24,181 nucleotides of DNA, from NCBI GenBank assembly GCA_009922405.1, contig RFVZ01000004.1, positions 1 through 24,181 of the forward strand, in the 5' to 3' direction. How positions within the stretch are numbered: position 1 is the stretch's first letter; every line of letters starts with the position of its first letter. The notes beneath the pieces were generated by a model. The model was given only the letters and a program-made list of their open reading frames with translations, was not told the origin of the DNA and did not search any database. A program made the translations under genes and the position numbers. Source of the DNA: Betaproteobacteria bacterium (GTDB lineage Bacteria; Pseudomonadota; Gammaproteobacteria; Burkholderiales; Burkholderiaceae_E). This document shows positions 1-6,366 of the stretch, piece after piece.

Positions 1-234
1 CCCCGAGGACGACTACGGCTAACTGCTCACGGGGATCGCTGCTGGGTTGAGGTTCAGCATGACCAGGGTCGGATTGCACGGATTTTGCAACCCGGCGAGT
101 CGATTGATCTTCCCGAACAGGGTTTGCACAAGGTATTTGTCGGCAATGTGCGCGCCATGACCGCGACGCTGAACGGCCAACCCCTCGATTTACGGTCGAC
201 CGGCGGCGTTACCGCGCGGTACGACGCGCCTTGA
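1..234 (+). CDS. rodZ: RodZ-like protein, C-terminal domain (5' end outside window)
   Basis: The window opens inside a plus-strand frame that runs from base 1 to a TGA at 232-234, giving 77 residues with no start in view. The fragment reads as the C-terminal beta-rich domain of RodZ (DUF4115). A segment LTAHGDRCWVEVQ is followed by GRIARILQPGESIDL, then VFVGNVRAMTATLNGQPLDL and a closing TARYD. These match the family pattern of a Trp-Val-Glu strand, a Pro-Gly-Glu turn, a Gly-Asn strand and an Asn-Gly-X-Pro hairpin. In known RodZ proteins this domain is periplasmic, and the protein anchors MreB filaments for rod shape. The N-terminal helix-turn-helix and membrane helix cannot be checked here. 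The next gene is convergent gpmA, so the ispG/hisS genes that often follow rodZ are not downstream. Confidence 0.72.
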   Translation, partial: PRGRLRLTAHGDRCWVEVQHDQGRIARILQPGESIDLPEQGLHKVFVGNVRAMTATLNGQPLDLRSTGGVTARYDAP

Positions 235-251
235 GCGCACACTCGGGGCCA

Positions 252-285
252 GCCAAGGGCTACGCCGCCCGGGCTTTGCCTTGGC
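252..285. terminator. Candidate hairpin between convergent rodZ and gpmA
   Basis: GCCAAGG at 252-258 pairs perfectly with CCTTGGC at 279-285, with a GC-rich 20-base interval between them. It lies after the rodZ stop and covers the gpmA stop codon, as expected for a shared terminator of convergent genes. There is no T-tract on either side, so factor-independent termination is not certain. Confidence 0.3.
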
Positions 286-1012
286 CAGCGACCGCAGCAA
301 TAGCCGCGGCAATTTCATCCGGATCGCCCAGATAGCGGTGGCTGATTGGCTTCAGGGCATCGTCGAGTTCGTAGACCAGAGGGCGTGCGGTCGGGATATT
401 GAGTCCGACGATTTCATCGTCCGGTGTCCCCTCCAGATGCTTGATCAGGGCTCGCAGAGAATTGCCATGGGCTGCGATGATGATTCGACGCCCACGCAGC
501 AGTGCCGGTGCGATTGAATCATTCCAGAATGGAACGACGCGGGCGACGGTGTCCTGCAGGCACTCGGTGCGCGGAATCTGGGAAGCCGGCACATGGGCAT
601 AGCGCGGGTCGTTCTGGACCAGTCGGGGGTCGCCATCTGCGAGCGGCTCGGGAGCAATCGCATAGGCGCGACGCCAGATCAGCACCTGCTCCTCGCCATA
701 GCGGGCGGCCGTCTCGGCCTTGTTCAGCCCTTGCAGATTGCCGTAATGTCGTTCATTGAGGCGCCAGGTATGGACGGTGGGCAGCCACATGCGATCCATT
801 TCTTCGAGAACGGCCCACAGTGACCGGATCGCCCGGCGTAAGACGGAGGTGTAGGCGATGTCAAAATCGAACCCTTCGGCTTTCAGCAGTGCGCCTGCTC
901 GATGGGCTTCCGCTAGTCCGGCTTCGGTCAGGTCGACATCGGCCCATCCGGTGAAGCGGTTTTCCCGGTTCCATTGGCTTTCGCCGTGACGAAGCAACAC
1001 AAGTTGGTGCAC
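260..1012 (-). CDS. gpmA: 2,3-bisphosphoglycerate-dependent phosphoglycerate mutase
   Basis: The 250-residue protein is the length of E. coli GpmA. It interconverts 3- and 2-phosphoglycerate in cytosolic glycolysis and gluconeogenesis through a phosphohistidine. The N-terminus LVLLRHGESQWN carries the RHG signature with catalytic His9. It is followed by NRFTGWADVDLTEAG, the LNERHYG motif with acidic Glu87, and AAHGNSLRALIKHLEG with the second catalytic His182. All catalytic residues are present. The start codon is GTG (1010-1012, read on the minus strand). AAGG seven bases upstream is a fair ribosome-binding site, and no ATG lies in a better place. The gene is divergent from the rhodanese gene across 84 bases and convergent with rodZ. 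The C-terminus is a short Ala-rich tail. Confidence 0.96.
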   Translation of the reverse strand: MHQLVLLRHGESQWNRENRFTGWADVDLTEAGLAEAHRAGALLKAEGFDFDIAYTSVLRRAIRSLWAVLEEMDRMWLPTVHTWRLNERHYGNLQGLNKAETAARYGEEQVLIWRRAYAIAPEPLADGDPRLVQNDPRYAHVPASQIPRTECLQDTVARVVPFWNDSIAPALLRGRRIIIAAHGNSLRALIKHLEGTPDDEIVGLNIPTARPLVYELDDALKPISHRYLGDPDEIAAAIAAVAGQGKARAA

Positions 1013-1028
1013 TGGGGGGCCTTGGGAA

Positions 1029-1048
1029 ATTAGAGGAGATTAGAAGAG
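1029..1048. repeat. Two tandem 10-base repeats upstream of gpmA
   Basis: ATTAGAGGAG (1029-1038) is followed directly by ATTAGAAGAG (1039-1048), nine of ten bases identical. They lie in the gap between divergent gpmA and the rhodanese gene. Similar 10-base-period tandems occur before gpsA and before ctaG. Confidence 0.5.
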
Positions 1049-1050
1049 GT

Positions 1051-1080
1051 TGCGTGGCAGGGGTGTTTTGGTACCACGCA
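1051..1080. promoter_or_regulatory. Inverted repeat TGCGTGG-N16-CCACGCA
   Basis: A perfect 7-base inverted repeat has arms at 1051-1057 and 1074-1080. It sits immediately upstream of the TATAAT of the rhodanese operon and inside the gpmA leader region, so a protein bound there could act on both genes. The arm centres are 23 bases apart, about two helical turns. No regulator is recognised, and an RNA hairpin is the alternative. Confidence 0.35.
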
Positions 1081-1086
1081 GTATTC

Positions 1087-1092
1087 TATAAT
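1087..1092 (+). promoter_or_regulatory. Consensus -10 box TATAAT before the rhodanese gene
   Basis: TATAAT lies 4 bases before the first ATG (1097) and 7 before the second (1100). With normal spacing transcription would begin at about 1099-1100, giving a leaderless message. No good -35 hexamer is seen 16-18 bases upstream (TGTTTT at 17), so the site is plausible rather than certain. Confidence 0.45.
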
Positions 1093-1096
1093 CCCG

Positions 1097-1513
1097 ATGA
1101 TGCAATTTCTGATCGACAACTGGCTGCTCGTAGCGGCCGCAATCGTCTCTGGTGGGCTCCTGGTTTGGCCGACGATTGCCAGTAGCCTCGCGGGGCCCGC
1201 GCTCTCCCAGCATGAAGCGACCCGGATGATCAATGATCGAGATGCGACGATTGTCGACGTCCGCGAGTCCAAGCTGTTTGCGGCCGGGCATCTGCCCAAT
1301 GCGCGGTCAATCGAGCCGGCGGAGCTCTCGAAACGTCTCACTGACTTGCCCGCAAAGCGCCCGGTCATTGTCGTCTGTGAAGACGGTCGCGCGGCCTCCA
1401 GTGCAGCGAAAACCATTCGCCAGTCGGGGCGCGAGGACGTTCACGTGCTCGATGGTGGAATGGCGGCCTGGCGGGCTGCTGGGCTCCCCGTCGCGATGCT
1501 CAAGGGTGCCTGA
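1097..1513 (+). CDS. Membrane-anchored rhodanese-like sulfurtransferase (YibN type)
   Basis: This 138-residue protein has one N-terminal membrane segment (about residues 4-27, rich in Leu, Ala, Val and Ile) and a single rhodanese domain (about 38-135). The active-site loop is CEDGRAAS with catalytic Cys94 and Arg98. The CH2A-like motif VDVRESKLFAAGHLPNA and the closing DGGMAAWRAAGLPV are also typical. Rhodaneses carry a persulfide on the cysteine, but the physiological acceptor of this family is not established. It is first in a run with grxC, secB and gpsA, the same order as the E. coli yibN-grxC-secB-gpsA cluster. Two ATGs in tandem (1097 and 1100) are both possible starts, and neither has a Shine-Dalgarno sequence. 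The stop overlaps the grxC start by one base (TGATG). Confidence 0.9.
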   Translation: MMQFLIDNWLLVAAAIVSGGLLVWPTIASSLAGPALSQHEATRMINDRDATIVDVRESKLFAAGHLPNARSIEPAELSKRLTDLPAKRPVIVVCEDGRAASSAAKTIRQSGREDVHVLDGGMAAWRAAGLPVAMLKGA

Positions 1514-1782
1514 TGCCTGAAGTCCGTATGTACACCACGGCCGTGTGTCCCTTTTGTCAACGCGCTGAGCAGTTGTTGCACGCGCGCGGGGTGACCGCAA
1601 TTGAAAAAATTCGTATCGACCTTGATCCACAGCGGCGTGCCGAAATGATGGCTGCCTCGGGACGTCGCACGGTCCCGCAAATCTGGATCGGTGAGCGCCA
1701 CGTGGGCGGTTTTGATGATCTGGCTGCACTCGACCGTGCGGGTGAGTTACTCCCGCTGCTGGCCGCGTCCGATCCTGGCTAG
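1513..1782 (+). CDS. grxC: Glutaredoxin 3
   Basis: An 89-residue dithiol glutaredoxin that reduces protein disulfides and glutathione mixed disulfides with glutathione in the cytosol. The active site is CPFC (Cys12, Cys15) after the first beta strand RMYTTAV. The cis-proline signature TVPQIWIG (Thr53-Pro55) and the glutathione-binding HVGGFDDL (Gly65-Gly66) are both present, so it should be active. The ATG overlaps the rhodanese stop by one base, indicating translational coupling. Length and motif spacing match GrxC rather than the monothiol CGFS type. Confidence 0.96.
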   Translation: MPEVRMYTTAVCPFCQRAEQLLHARGVTAIEKIRIDLDPQRRAEMMAASGRRTVPQIWIGERHVGGFDDLAALDRAGELLPLLAASDPG

Positions 1783-1832
1783 ACCCCAACTTCCCTTCAT
1801 TTCCCTCCTCAAAGCGATTTTCAAGGCCCGTC

Positions 1833-2297
1833 ATGAGCGACCAACAAGCGGTATTCAGTATTCAGCGTCTGTACCTCAAGGAGCTGTCCCTCGAGAGTCC
1901 CCACGCGCCGCAGATATTTCTCGAGCAAACCCAGCCTTCGGTGGAAGTGCAGCTCGATGTTCAGTCGTCTGTAGTGGTTGAAACGATTTATGAAACCACG
2001 GTCACGGTCACGGTGACGACACGGGTGGGCGACAAGGTGGCCTTTTTGGTCGAAGCCAAAGAGGCTGGTATTTTCGAGATCGTCGGTGTTCCCGAGGATC
2101 AGTTGCCCTACGTACAACAGGTCGTTTGCGCAAACATCGTCTATCCGTACTTGCGCGCCAATGTGGCGGATCTGGTTCAGCGGGCCGGTTTTCCCCCGAT
2201 TCATCTCGCAGAAATCAATTTTGAAGCGCTTTTCCAGCAGCGCTTAGCCGCTCAATCGCCCGACTCGAACGGTTCGGGGCTTATTCTGCCCAACTGA
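1833..2297 (+). CDS. secB: Protein-export chaperone SecB
   Basis: A 154-residue homologue of SecB, the tetrameric cytosolic chaperone that holds unfolded precursors and passes them to SecA. The core matches well: FSIQRLYLKELSLESPHAP, the beta-strand region with alternating Thr/Val (TTVTVTVTT), and the QQVVCANIVYPYLRANVADL and GFPPIHLAEINFEALF segments that form the dimer helix and C-terminal region. The start ATG has AAGG six bases upstream. A 50-base gap separates it from grxC, and gpsA follows after 82 bases that carry tandem repeats. SecB is nearly confined to Proteobacteria. Nothing is missing. Confidence 0.97.
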   Translation: MSDQQAVFSIQRLYLKELSLESPHAPQIFLEQTQPSVEVQLDVQSSVVVETIYETTVTVTVTTRVGDKVAFLVEAKEAGIFEIVGVPEDQLPYVQQVVCANIVYPYLRANVADLVQRAGFPPIHLAEINFEALFQQRLAAQSPDSNGSGLILPN

Positions 2298-2337
2298 GGC
2301 CGAGCCAACTGCCAATAATCTCCTGCGCTCTGGCCGG

Positions 2338-2377
2338 TCGGCTTAGATCGGCTTAGGTCGCGTTAAAGCGGGCTAAA
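2338..2377. repeat. Four imperfect 10-base tandem repeats before gpsA
   Basis: Units are TCGGCTTAGA (2338-2347), TCGGCTTAGG (2348-2357), TCGCGTTAAA (2358-2367) and GCGGGCTAAA (2368-2377). The first two differ at one position and the next two are diverged. The block ends two bases before the gpsA ATG, and no conventional Shine-Dalgarno sequence lies between. It may be slippage-derived or a regulatory array with one unit per helical turn. Confidence 0.55.
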
Positions 2378-2379
2378 GC

Positions 2380-3375
2380 ATGCGTGTCGCGGTGTTGGGC
2401 GGCGGGGCTTGGGGCACAGCGGTGGCGAAGCATGTCGCGCGCCGCCACCCGTGTTTACTCTGGGCTCGTGATTCTGCCTTGGTGGCCGACTTGCGGTCGC
2501 AAGGCGAGAACGCTCGGTATCTCCCCGGCTACCCGCTCGGTGGATTGAAGTTGACCGCTGATCTGACCGAGGCGGTCAATTTTGTGGGCGCAAACGGGCT
2601 GATTCTGCTGGCGTCGCCAATGTCGGCGTTGCGGCCGATGTTGAGCCAACTTGCGCCACTTCGCGCGCCAGAAACTCCTGTTTACTGGTTGTGCAAGGGG
2701 GTTGAGCGCGAGACCGGCCTGTTGGCCCATCAGGTCGCGGCGCAAGTCCTCGTGGATCAACCGGTTGGGGTGCTTTCCGGGCCGAGCTTTGCCCAAGAGG
2801 TTGCTCAGGGTTTGCCCTTTGCCCTGGTCGCTGCCAGTACCGACCGCCGGGGGCAGGCGCGTGTTGTCGCCGCTCTGCATCACGGGGCTTGCCGGCTCTA
2901 CACCAGCGAAGACGTTGTGGGCGTCGAGTTGGCCGGCGCGGTTAAAAACGTCATTGCCATTGCGGCCGGAAGCAGCGATGGCCTCGCGCTGGGGCTCAAT
3001 GCCCGCGCTGCTCTGATTACCCGGGGTTTGGCCGAAATGACCCGCCTCGGGTTGGCGCTGGGCGCGAGTGCCGAGACTTTCGTGGGCCTCGCAGGCATCG
3101 GTGATCTGATGCTGACCTGCACTGGCGAGCTCTCGCGTAACCGCCGGGTTGGGTTTGCGCTCGCCCAGGGGCACTCGCTCGAGGACGCGGTTGCGGCGCT
3201 CGGGCATGTCGCCGAAGGCGTTAAGACGACAGTCGCTGTCCGCGAACTGGCGCGTATTCATGCGATCGACATGCCGATCGTCGAAGCCGTTTACGCCGTG
3301 CTCTTTGAGAAGATTTCGGTGCGCGCCGTGGTCGAGGCCTTACTCGCGCGGGAATCACGCCCCGAAACTCGGTAA
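2380..3375 (+). CDS. gpsA: Glycerol-3-phosphate dehydrogenase [NAD(P)+]
   Basis: A 331-residue cytosolic enzyme that reduces dihydroxyacetone phosphate to sn-glycerol 3-phosphate for phospholipid synthesis. The N-terminal Rossmann motif is VAVLGGGAWGTAVAKHVA (residues 3-20). The substrate region includes CKGVE (105-109) and SGPSFAQEVAQGLP (133-146). Catalytic Lys189 lies in LAGAVKNVIAIAAG, followed by the C-terminal helical domain with GLAGIGDLMLTC and NRRVG. Length is close to the roughly 335-340 usual for GpsA. Translation starts at the ATG directly after the 10-base repeats. It ends 28 bases before the LOG-family gene, probably in one operon with secB upstream. Confidence 0.97.
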   Translation: MRVAVLGGGAWGTAVAKHVARRHPCLLWARDSALVADLRSQGENARYLPGYPLGGLKLTADLTEAVNFVGANGLILLASPMSALRPMLSQLAPLRAPETPVYWLCKGVERETGLLAHQVAAQVLVDQPVGVLSGPSFAQEVAQGLPFALVAASTDRRGQARVVAALHHGACRLYTSEDVVGVELAGAVKNVIAIAAGSSDGLALGLNARAALITRGLAEMTRLGLALGASAETFVGLAGIGDLMLTCTGELSRNRRVGFALAQGHSLEDAVAALGHVAEGVKTTVAVRELARIHAIDMPIVEAVYAVLFEKISVRAVVEALLARESRPETR

Positions 3376-3403
3376 CCTATCGATCCTCAATCCGGAAACT
3401 GCC

Positions 3404-4030
3404 ATGGAAGACGATCGACTGTTGCCGCGAGCCCCTTCGATCTGCGTTTTCTGCGGCGCTCGTCCCGGCAGCGATCCCGCATTTTTAGCCCTTGCCCGAT
3501 CCATGGGGTTGGCCTTGGCGCAACGTGGCTGGACCCTTATTTTTGGCGGCGGACATGTCGGCATGATGGGCGAGGTGGCCGATGCCGTCATCGGGGCTGG
3601 CGGGCGAGCGATTGGGGTGATCCCCCAGCGTCTGCTCGAGCGCGAGGTGGCGCACACCCGTCTCGATCGGCTTGAAGTGGTTACCGACATGCCGGTTCGA
3701 AAGACTCGATTGATCGAACTCGCGGATGCCTTCGTGGCACTCCCCGGGGGGTTTGGCACCCTGGACGAGCTGTTTGAGGTGCTGACACTGAGCCAGCTTC
3801 GCTACATCGCAAAGCCATTGGCCCTGACCGGCGTTCAGGGGTTTTGGTCGGGCCTGGATACGTTTTCGAAAACCCTGCTTGGCCATGGTTACATCAGCCC
3901 CACCGACTGGTCCCAGGTTGGCCAGTTTGATGGGGAGCATGCCGTCGAGCAGACTCTGGTCTGGCTCGGTCAGCGGCTTGGTCAGCGCAGCGATACCTCT
4001 GCTTTGCCCCCCTCAGACCAGCCGAGCTGA
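3404..4030 (+). CDS. LOG-family protein (TIGR00730), probable nucleoside-5'-monophosphate phosphoribohydrolase
   Basis: The 208-residue protein belongs to the Lonely Guy family, often mislabelled lysine decarboxylase. Members cleave the N-glycosidic bond of nucleoside monophosphates such as AMP or cytokinin riboside monophosphates. The signature MPVRKTRLIELADAFVALPG (97-116) runs into GGFGTLDE (115-122), so the conserved Arg-Lys pair and the PGGxGTxxE loop are intact. A glycine-rich IFGGGHVGMMG (46-56) marks the nucleotide fold. I take the ATG at 3404. The frame stays open upstream to 3149 inside gpsA, but that part has no family similarity and lies over gpsA in another frame. The 3' end overlaps convergent trmL by 49 bases. 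True substrate unknown. Confidence 0.9.
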   Translation: MEDDRLLPRAPSICVFCGARPGSDPAFLALARSMGLALAQRGWTLIFGGGHVGMMGEVADAVIGAGGRAIGVIPQRLLEREVAHTRLDRLEVVTDMPVRKTRLIELADAFVALPGGFGTLDELFEVLTLSQLRYIAKPLALTGVQGFWSGLDTFSKTLLGHGYISPTDWSQVGQFDGEHAVEQTLVWLGQRLGQRSDTSALPPSDQPS

Positions 4031-4473
4031 CGCCACGCTTCGTAAGTGGTGATTGCGACCGCATTGGCGAGGTTAAGGCTGCGGTTGCCTGGTCGCATGG
4101 GTAGCCGCAGGCGTTGCGACGGATCAATTATTTCGAGGACCTTGGGTGGCAAGCCCGCAGTCTCGCAGCCAAAGACCAAAACGTCATCGGGCTGGTAGGA
4201 GACCTCGTCGTGGCGGCGCGTCCCGCGGGTGGTCAGCGCAAACAGCCGAGCCGGATCTGGCTGGCGGAGTTGCACAAAGGACGTCCAATCGGCGTGCACC
4301 CTCACCGTCGCGTATTCGTGATAGTCGAGCCCGGCGCGACGCAGCTGGGCATCATCAAGACGAAACCCCAGGGGCTCAATCAAATGCAGCCGAGCGCCGG
4401 CGTTGGCGCAAAGCCGGATGATGTTGCCGGTGTTGGGGGGGATTTCCGGATGAACCAGAACGATATCGAACAC
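3982..4473 (-). CDS. trmL: tRNA (cytidine(34)-2'-O)-methyltransferase (SPOUT family)
   Basis: A 163-residue SPOUT methyltransferase that 2'-O-methylates the wobble C/U34 of tRNA-Leu isoacceptors with SAM. Family landmarks in order: VLVHPEIPPNTGNIIRLCAN (residues 6-25), FGCETAGLPP (101-110) and NRSLNLANAVAIT (130-142). The last two form the trefoil-knot SAM site. Length matches TrmL (about 155-165), and no extra RNA-binding domain is present. The start codon is GTG (4471-4473). A -10-like TAAACT ends 6 bases upstream and no Shine-Dalgarno is visible, so the message may be leaderless. The C-terminus overlaps the 3' end of the LOG-family gene on the opposite strand. comF lies 48 bases upstream on the same strand. 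Confidence 0.94.
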   Translation of the reverse strand: MFDIVLVHPEIPPNTGNIIRLCANAGARLHLIEPLGFRLDDAQLRRAGLDYHEYATVRVHADWTSFVQLRQPDPARLFALTTRGTRRHDEVSYQPDDVLVFGCETAGLPPKVLEIIDPSQRLRLPMRPGNRSLNLANAVAITTYEAWRQLGWSEGGKAEVSLR

Positions 4474-4521
4474 CCGAATAGTTTAACCATCTGGGCCAAC
4501 TGAAAGTGCGGGCATGAACCT

Positions 4522-5313
4522 TCAGCGGATCGAATGGGCGCGCGCGATGACCAGCGCGATGACCGTTCGAGCGCCCTGTGCGCGTAGGGCGCGAGCGGCC
4601 TCGCGAAGGGTCGATCCCGTCGTCATGACGTCGTCGATTAACAGAATCGATTGCCCTGCGGCTCTGGGTTGGGCGACAAAGGCCCCTTGCAGGTTGCGAC
4701 GGCGAGCGTGTTGGTCGAGTCCGGCTTGCTCGGGGGTATCGCGAGTTCGCGCAAGTAGTTTGGGTTGAAATCTGCGCTGGCGTTCAAGGCCGAGCACCCT
4801 GGCCAGTGGTGCGGTTAAGTGCGCGGTGTGATCAAACCCGCGTTCGACCAGACGCCTCGAGGAGGGCGGGATCGCAATAATTCGGTTGACCCTGGAGGCC
4901 AGCGCGAGCCCTTGCGGGATCAGTAATGCGCCAAGCGGTGCGGCCAAGGCGGGGTCGCCACCGTATTTCATGGCGGTGATCCAGCGGTCGAGCGGGGGTG
5001 CGTAATCACAGGCGGCGTAGATCGAATCCAGACCTGAGTCGGCTTCGAGGGGTTCGACGGCCTGGGGGGTTTCACGGGCCTCGCAGAGCTGACACAGCGG
5101 TTCGATCCCGAGCGCTAAAGGTCGCGCGGGGGAGAGTCGCCGCGCGCAGTACCGACAGCGCTGGACGTTTCGCCCCGGCAGGGCGATTAGGCAACCGGCA
5201 CAAAGGCCGAGACCCGCAGCGTCAACAGTGCGGGCTTCGCAAAGTGCGCAATGCCTGGGCATCCAGTCGTCGAGCAGGCGAAGAAAGAAGGGATGAAGAC
5301 GCTTTGCAAGCAT
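4522..5313 (-). CDS. comF: ComF-family phosphoribosyltransferase-like protein
   Basis: The 263-residue protein has an N-terminal zinc-ribbon region with paired cysteines (C22/C25, C38/C41, C53/C56, C74/C77) and a C-terminal type I phosphoribosyltransferase fold. The PRPP-binding loop is ILLIDDVMTTGST (223-235), with the preceding ERGFDHTAHLTAPLA typical of the family. ComF is needed for natural transformation in several bacteria, where it assists single-strand DNA uptake or recombination. In many genomes it is simply the GntX/ComF family member, and no other competence genes are visible here. The start ATG (5311-5313) is divergent from the BioC-like gene across 73 bases. The gene is somewhat longer than the usual 230 or so residues because of the extra cysteine pairs. 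Confidence 0.9.
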   Translation of the reverse strand: MLAKRLHPFFLRLLDDWMPRHCALCEARTVDAAGLGLCAGCLIALPGRNVQRCRYCARRLSPARPLALGIEPLCQLCEARETPQAVEPLEADSGLDSIYAACDYAPPLDRWITAMKYGGDPALAAPLGALLIPQGLALASRVNRIIAIPPSSRRLVERGFDHTAHLTAPLARVLGLERQRRFQPKLLARTRDTPEQAGLDQHARRRNLQGAFVAQPRAAGQSILLIDDVMTTGSTLREAARALRAQGARTVIALVIARAHSIR

Positions 5314-5349
5314 GAGACTCCATCGTGCGCGGTCTACGTTGACGTGTCG

Positions 5350-5378
5350 TTGACGCGAGTCGGCATTCGGTCGATAGT
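5350..5378 (+). promoter_or_regulatory. Candidate promoter for the BioC-like gene
   Basis: TTGACG (5350-5355) and GATAGT (5373-5378) are 17 bases apart, matching the sigma-70 consensus at 5/6 and 4/6. A second copy of GTTGACG lies 11 bases upstream (5338-5344). The predicted start of transcription near 5385 is only about two bases before the ATG at 5387, so the message would be leaderless or nearly so. Confidence 0.42.
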
Positions 5379-5386
5379 TTGCCCCA

Positions 5387-6223
5387 ATGAACTCTATGAC
5401 CGGCTTGAGCCTATCCGCCGTTCGGCGTCAGTTTGACCGGCGCGCGCCGCGGGCTGCCGATGCCGACTTTCTTCACCGCGAGGTCGAACAGCGGATGGTG
5501 GACCGCCTTGATCCGGTTCGGCTCAGCCCTTCCCGGATTCTTGATGCCGGCTGTGGGTATGGCGCCGGCTTGTCCATTTTGGGTGAACGCTATCCTGAGG
5601 CCTTGGTGGTGGGGGCCGATCTGTCTTTTGCGATGGTCGCTCGGGCCAGCCAGGAACATTCCGCATGTGTGGTTAGCGCGGATCTGCAGGCGCTGCCATT
5701 CGCCAACGCCCGCTTTGATTTGGTGTGGTCAAACCTCGCATTGCACTGGTGTCCCGACCCCGGGGTGGCGCTTGCCGAATGGAGCCGGGTGCTGCGCGCT
5801 GACGGCCTTTTGATGTTCAGCGCCTACGGGGTCGACAGCTTTAAAGAGTTGCGGCGGCTGGGTTGGTCAACCCAGCGTTTTCCCGATATGCACGATGTAG
5901 GGGACGCGCTGATTCGAACTGGGTTTTCGGCCCCTGTCATGGATATGGAGCCTCTGACGCTGACATGGTGTGACCCAATCCAGGCCTGGGCCGATTTGCG
6001 GGCACTGGGAGGGAACGCACTTCAAGCCCGGTCGCAGGGCCTGCGCGGTCGGTTCCGCAAGCAGCAATGGCTCGACACCTGGGTTCAGGACGCTGAGGAC
6101 GCTCAGGACTCTCGCACCCTATCAGTCACGATTGAATTGATTTATGGCCACGCCTGGTGCTCACCGGCTTCGAAGCTCGAGCCCGGAACGGCCCGGGTCG
6201 AGTTCATTCGGGGCGGGCGCTAA
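5387..6223 (+). CDS. SAM-dependent methyltransferase, BioC-like (malonyl-ACP O-methyltransferase family)
   Basis: The 278-residue protein is a class I methyltransferase. Motif I is ILDAGCGYGAG (51-61), and the acidic end of strand 2 is VGADLSFAMVARA. A DLVWSNLALHW segment (111-121) and the later PDMHDVGDALIRTGF (166-180) and MDMEPLTLTW match the BioC pattern. The N-terminal RRQFDRRAP resembles the BioC start. BioC methylates malonyl-ACP to begin pimelate synthesis for biotin. No bioA/B/D/F/H gene is in view, so the biotin role is inferred and another substrate is possible. ATG at 5387 and at 5396 are both usable, and neither has a Shine-Dalgarno. Residues 235-242 (QDAEDAQD) are coded by imperfect 9-base repeats. 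Confidence 0.78.
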   Translation: MNSMTGLSLSAVRRQFDRRAPRAADADFLHREVEQRMVDRLDPVRLSPSRILDAGCGYGAGLSILGERYPEALVVGADLSFAMVARASQEHSACVVSADLQALPFANARFDLVWSNLALHWCPDPGVALAEWSRVLRADGLLMFSAYGVDSFKELRRLGWSTQRFPDMHDVGDALIRTGFSAPVMDMEPLTLTWCDPIQAWADLRALGGNALQARSQGLRGRFRKQQWLDTWVQDAEDAQDSRTLSVTIELIYGHAWCSPASKLEPGTARVEFIRGGR

Positions 6224-6301
6224 ATCAGCCGTGGACGCGGGTTTGCGCCGATGCCCCAAAATTGTGCGACGAAGGGTCACAGAAAAAACTAAGCGTTTGG
6301 G

Positions 6302-6330
6302 TTGACCCGAATGGCGCGCAGGAGTGTCAT
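6302..6330 (+). promoter_or_regulatory. Candidate promoter for DUF2244-coxB
   Basis: TTGACC (6302-6307) and TGTCAT (6325-6330) are 17 bases apart. They lie in the 143-base stretch between the BioC-like stop (6223) and the proposed DUF2244 start (6367), which has no other recognised content. Transcription would begin near 6337, leaving a leader of about 30 bases that contains the AGAGG ribosome-binding site. This may be the main promoter of the oxidase operon. Confidence 0.35.
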
Positions 6331-6366
6331 ACGGTTTGGGTAGTTTTCTGCGTTACAGAGGCCGAT

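Noticed and set aside
1999..2020. 6-base repeats of ACGGTC type in secB
   Set aside because: They encode the conserved alternating Thr/Val strand of SecB, so protein constraint explains them.
3149..3403. N-terminal extension of the LOG-family protein
   Set aside because: The added 85 residues overlie gpsA in another frame and are rich in Arg and Ser. Family similarity starts after ATG 3404.
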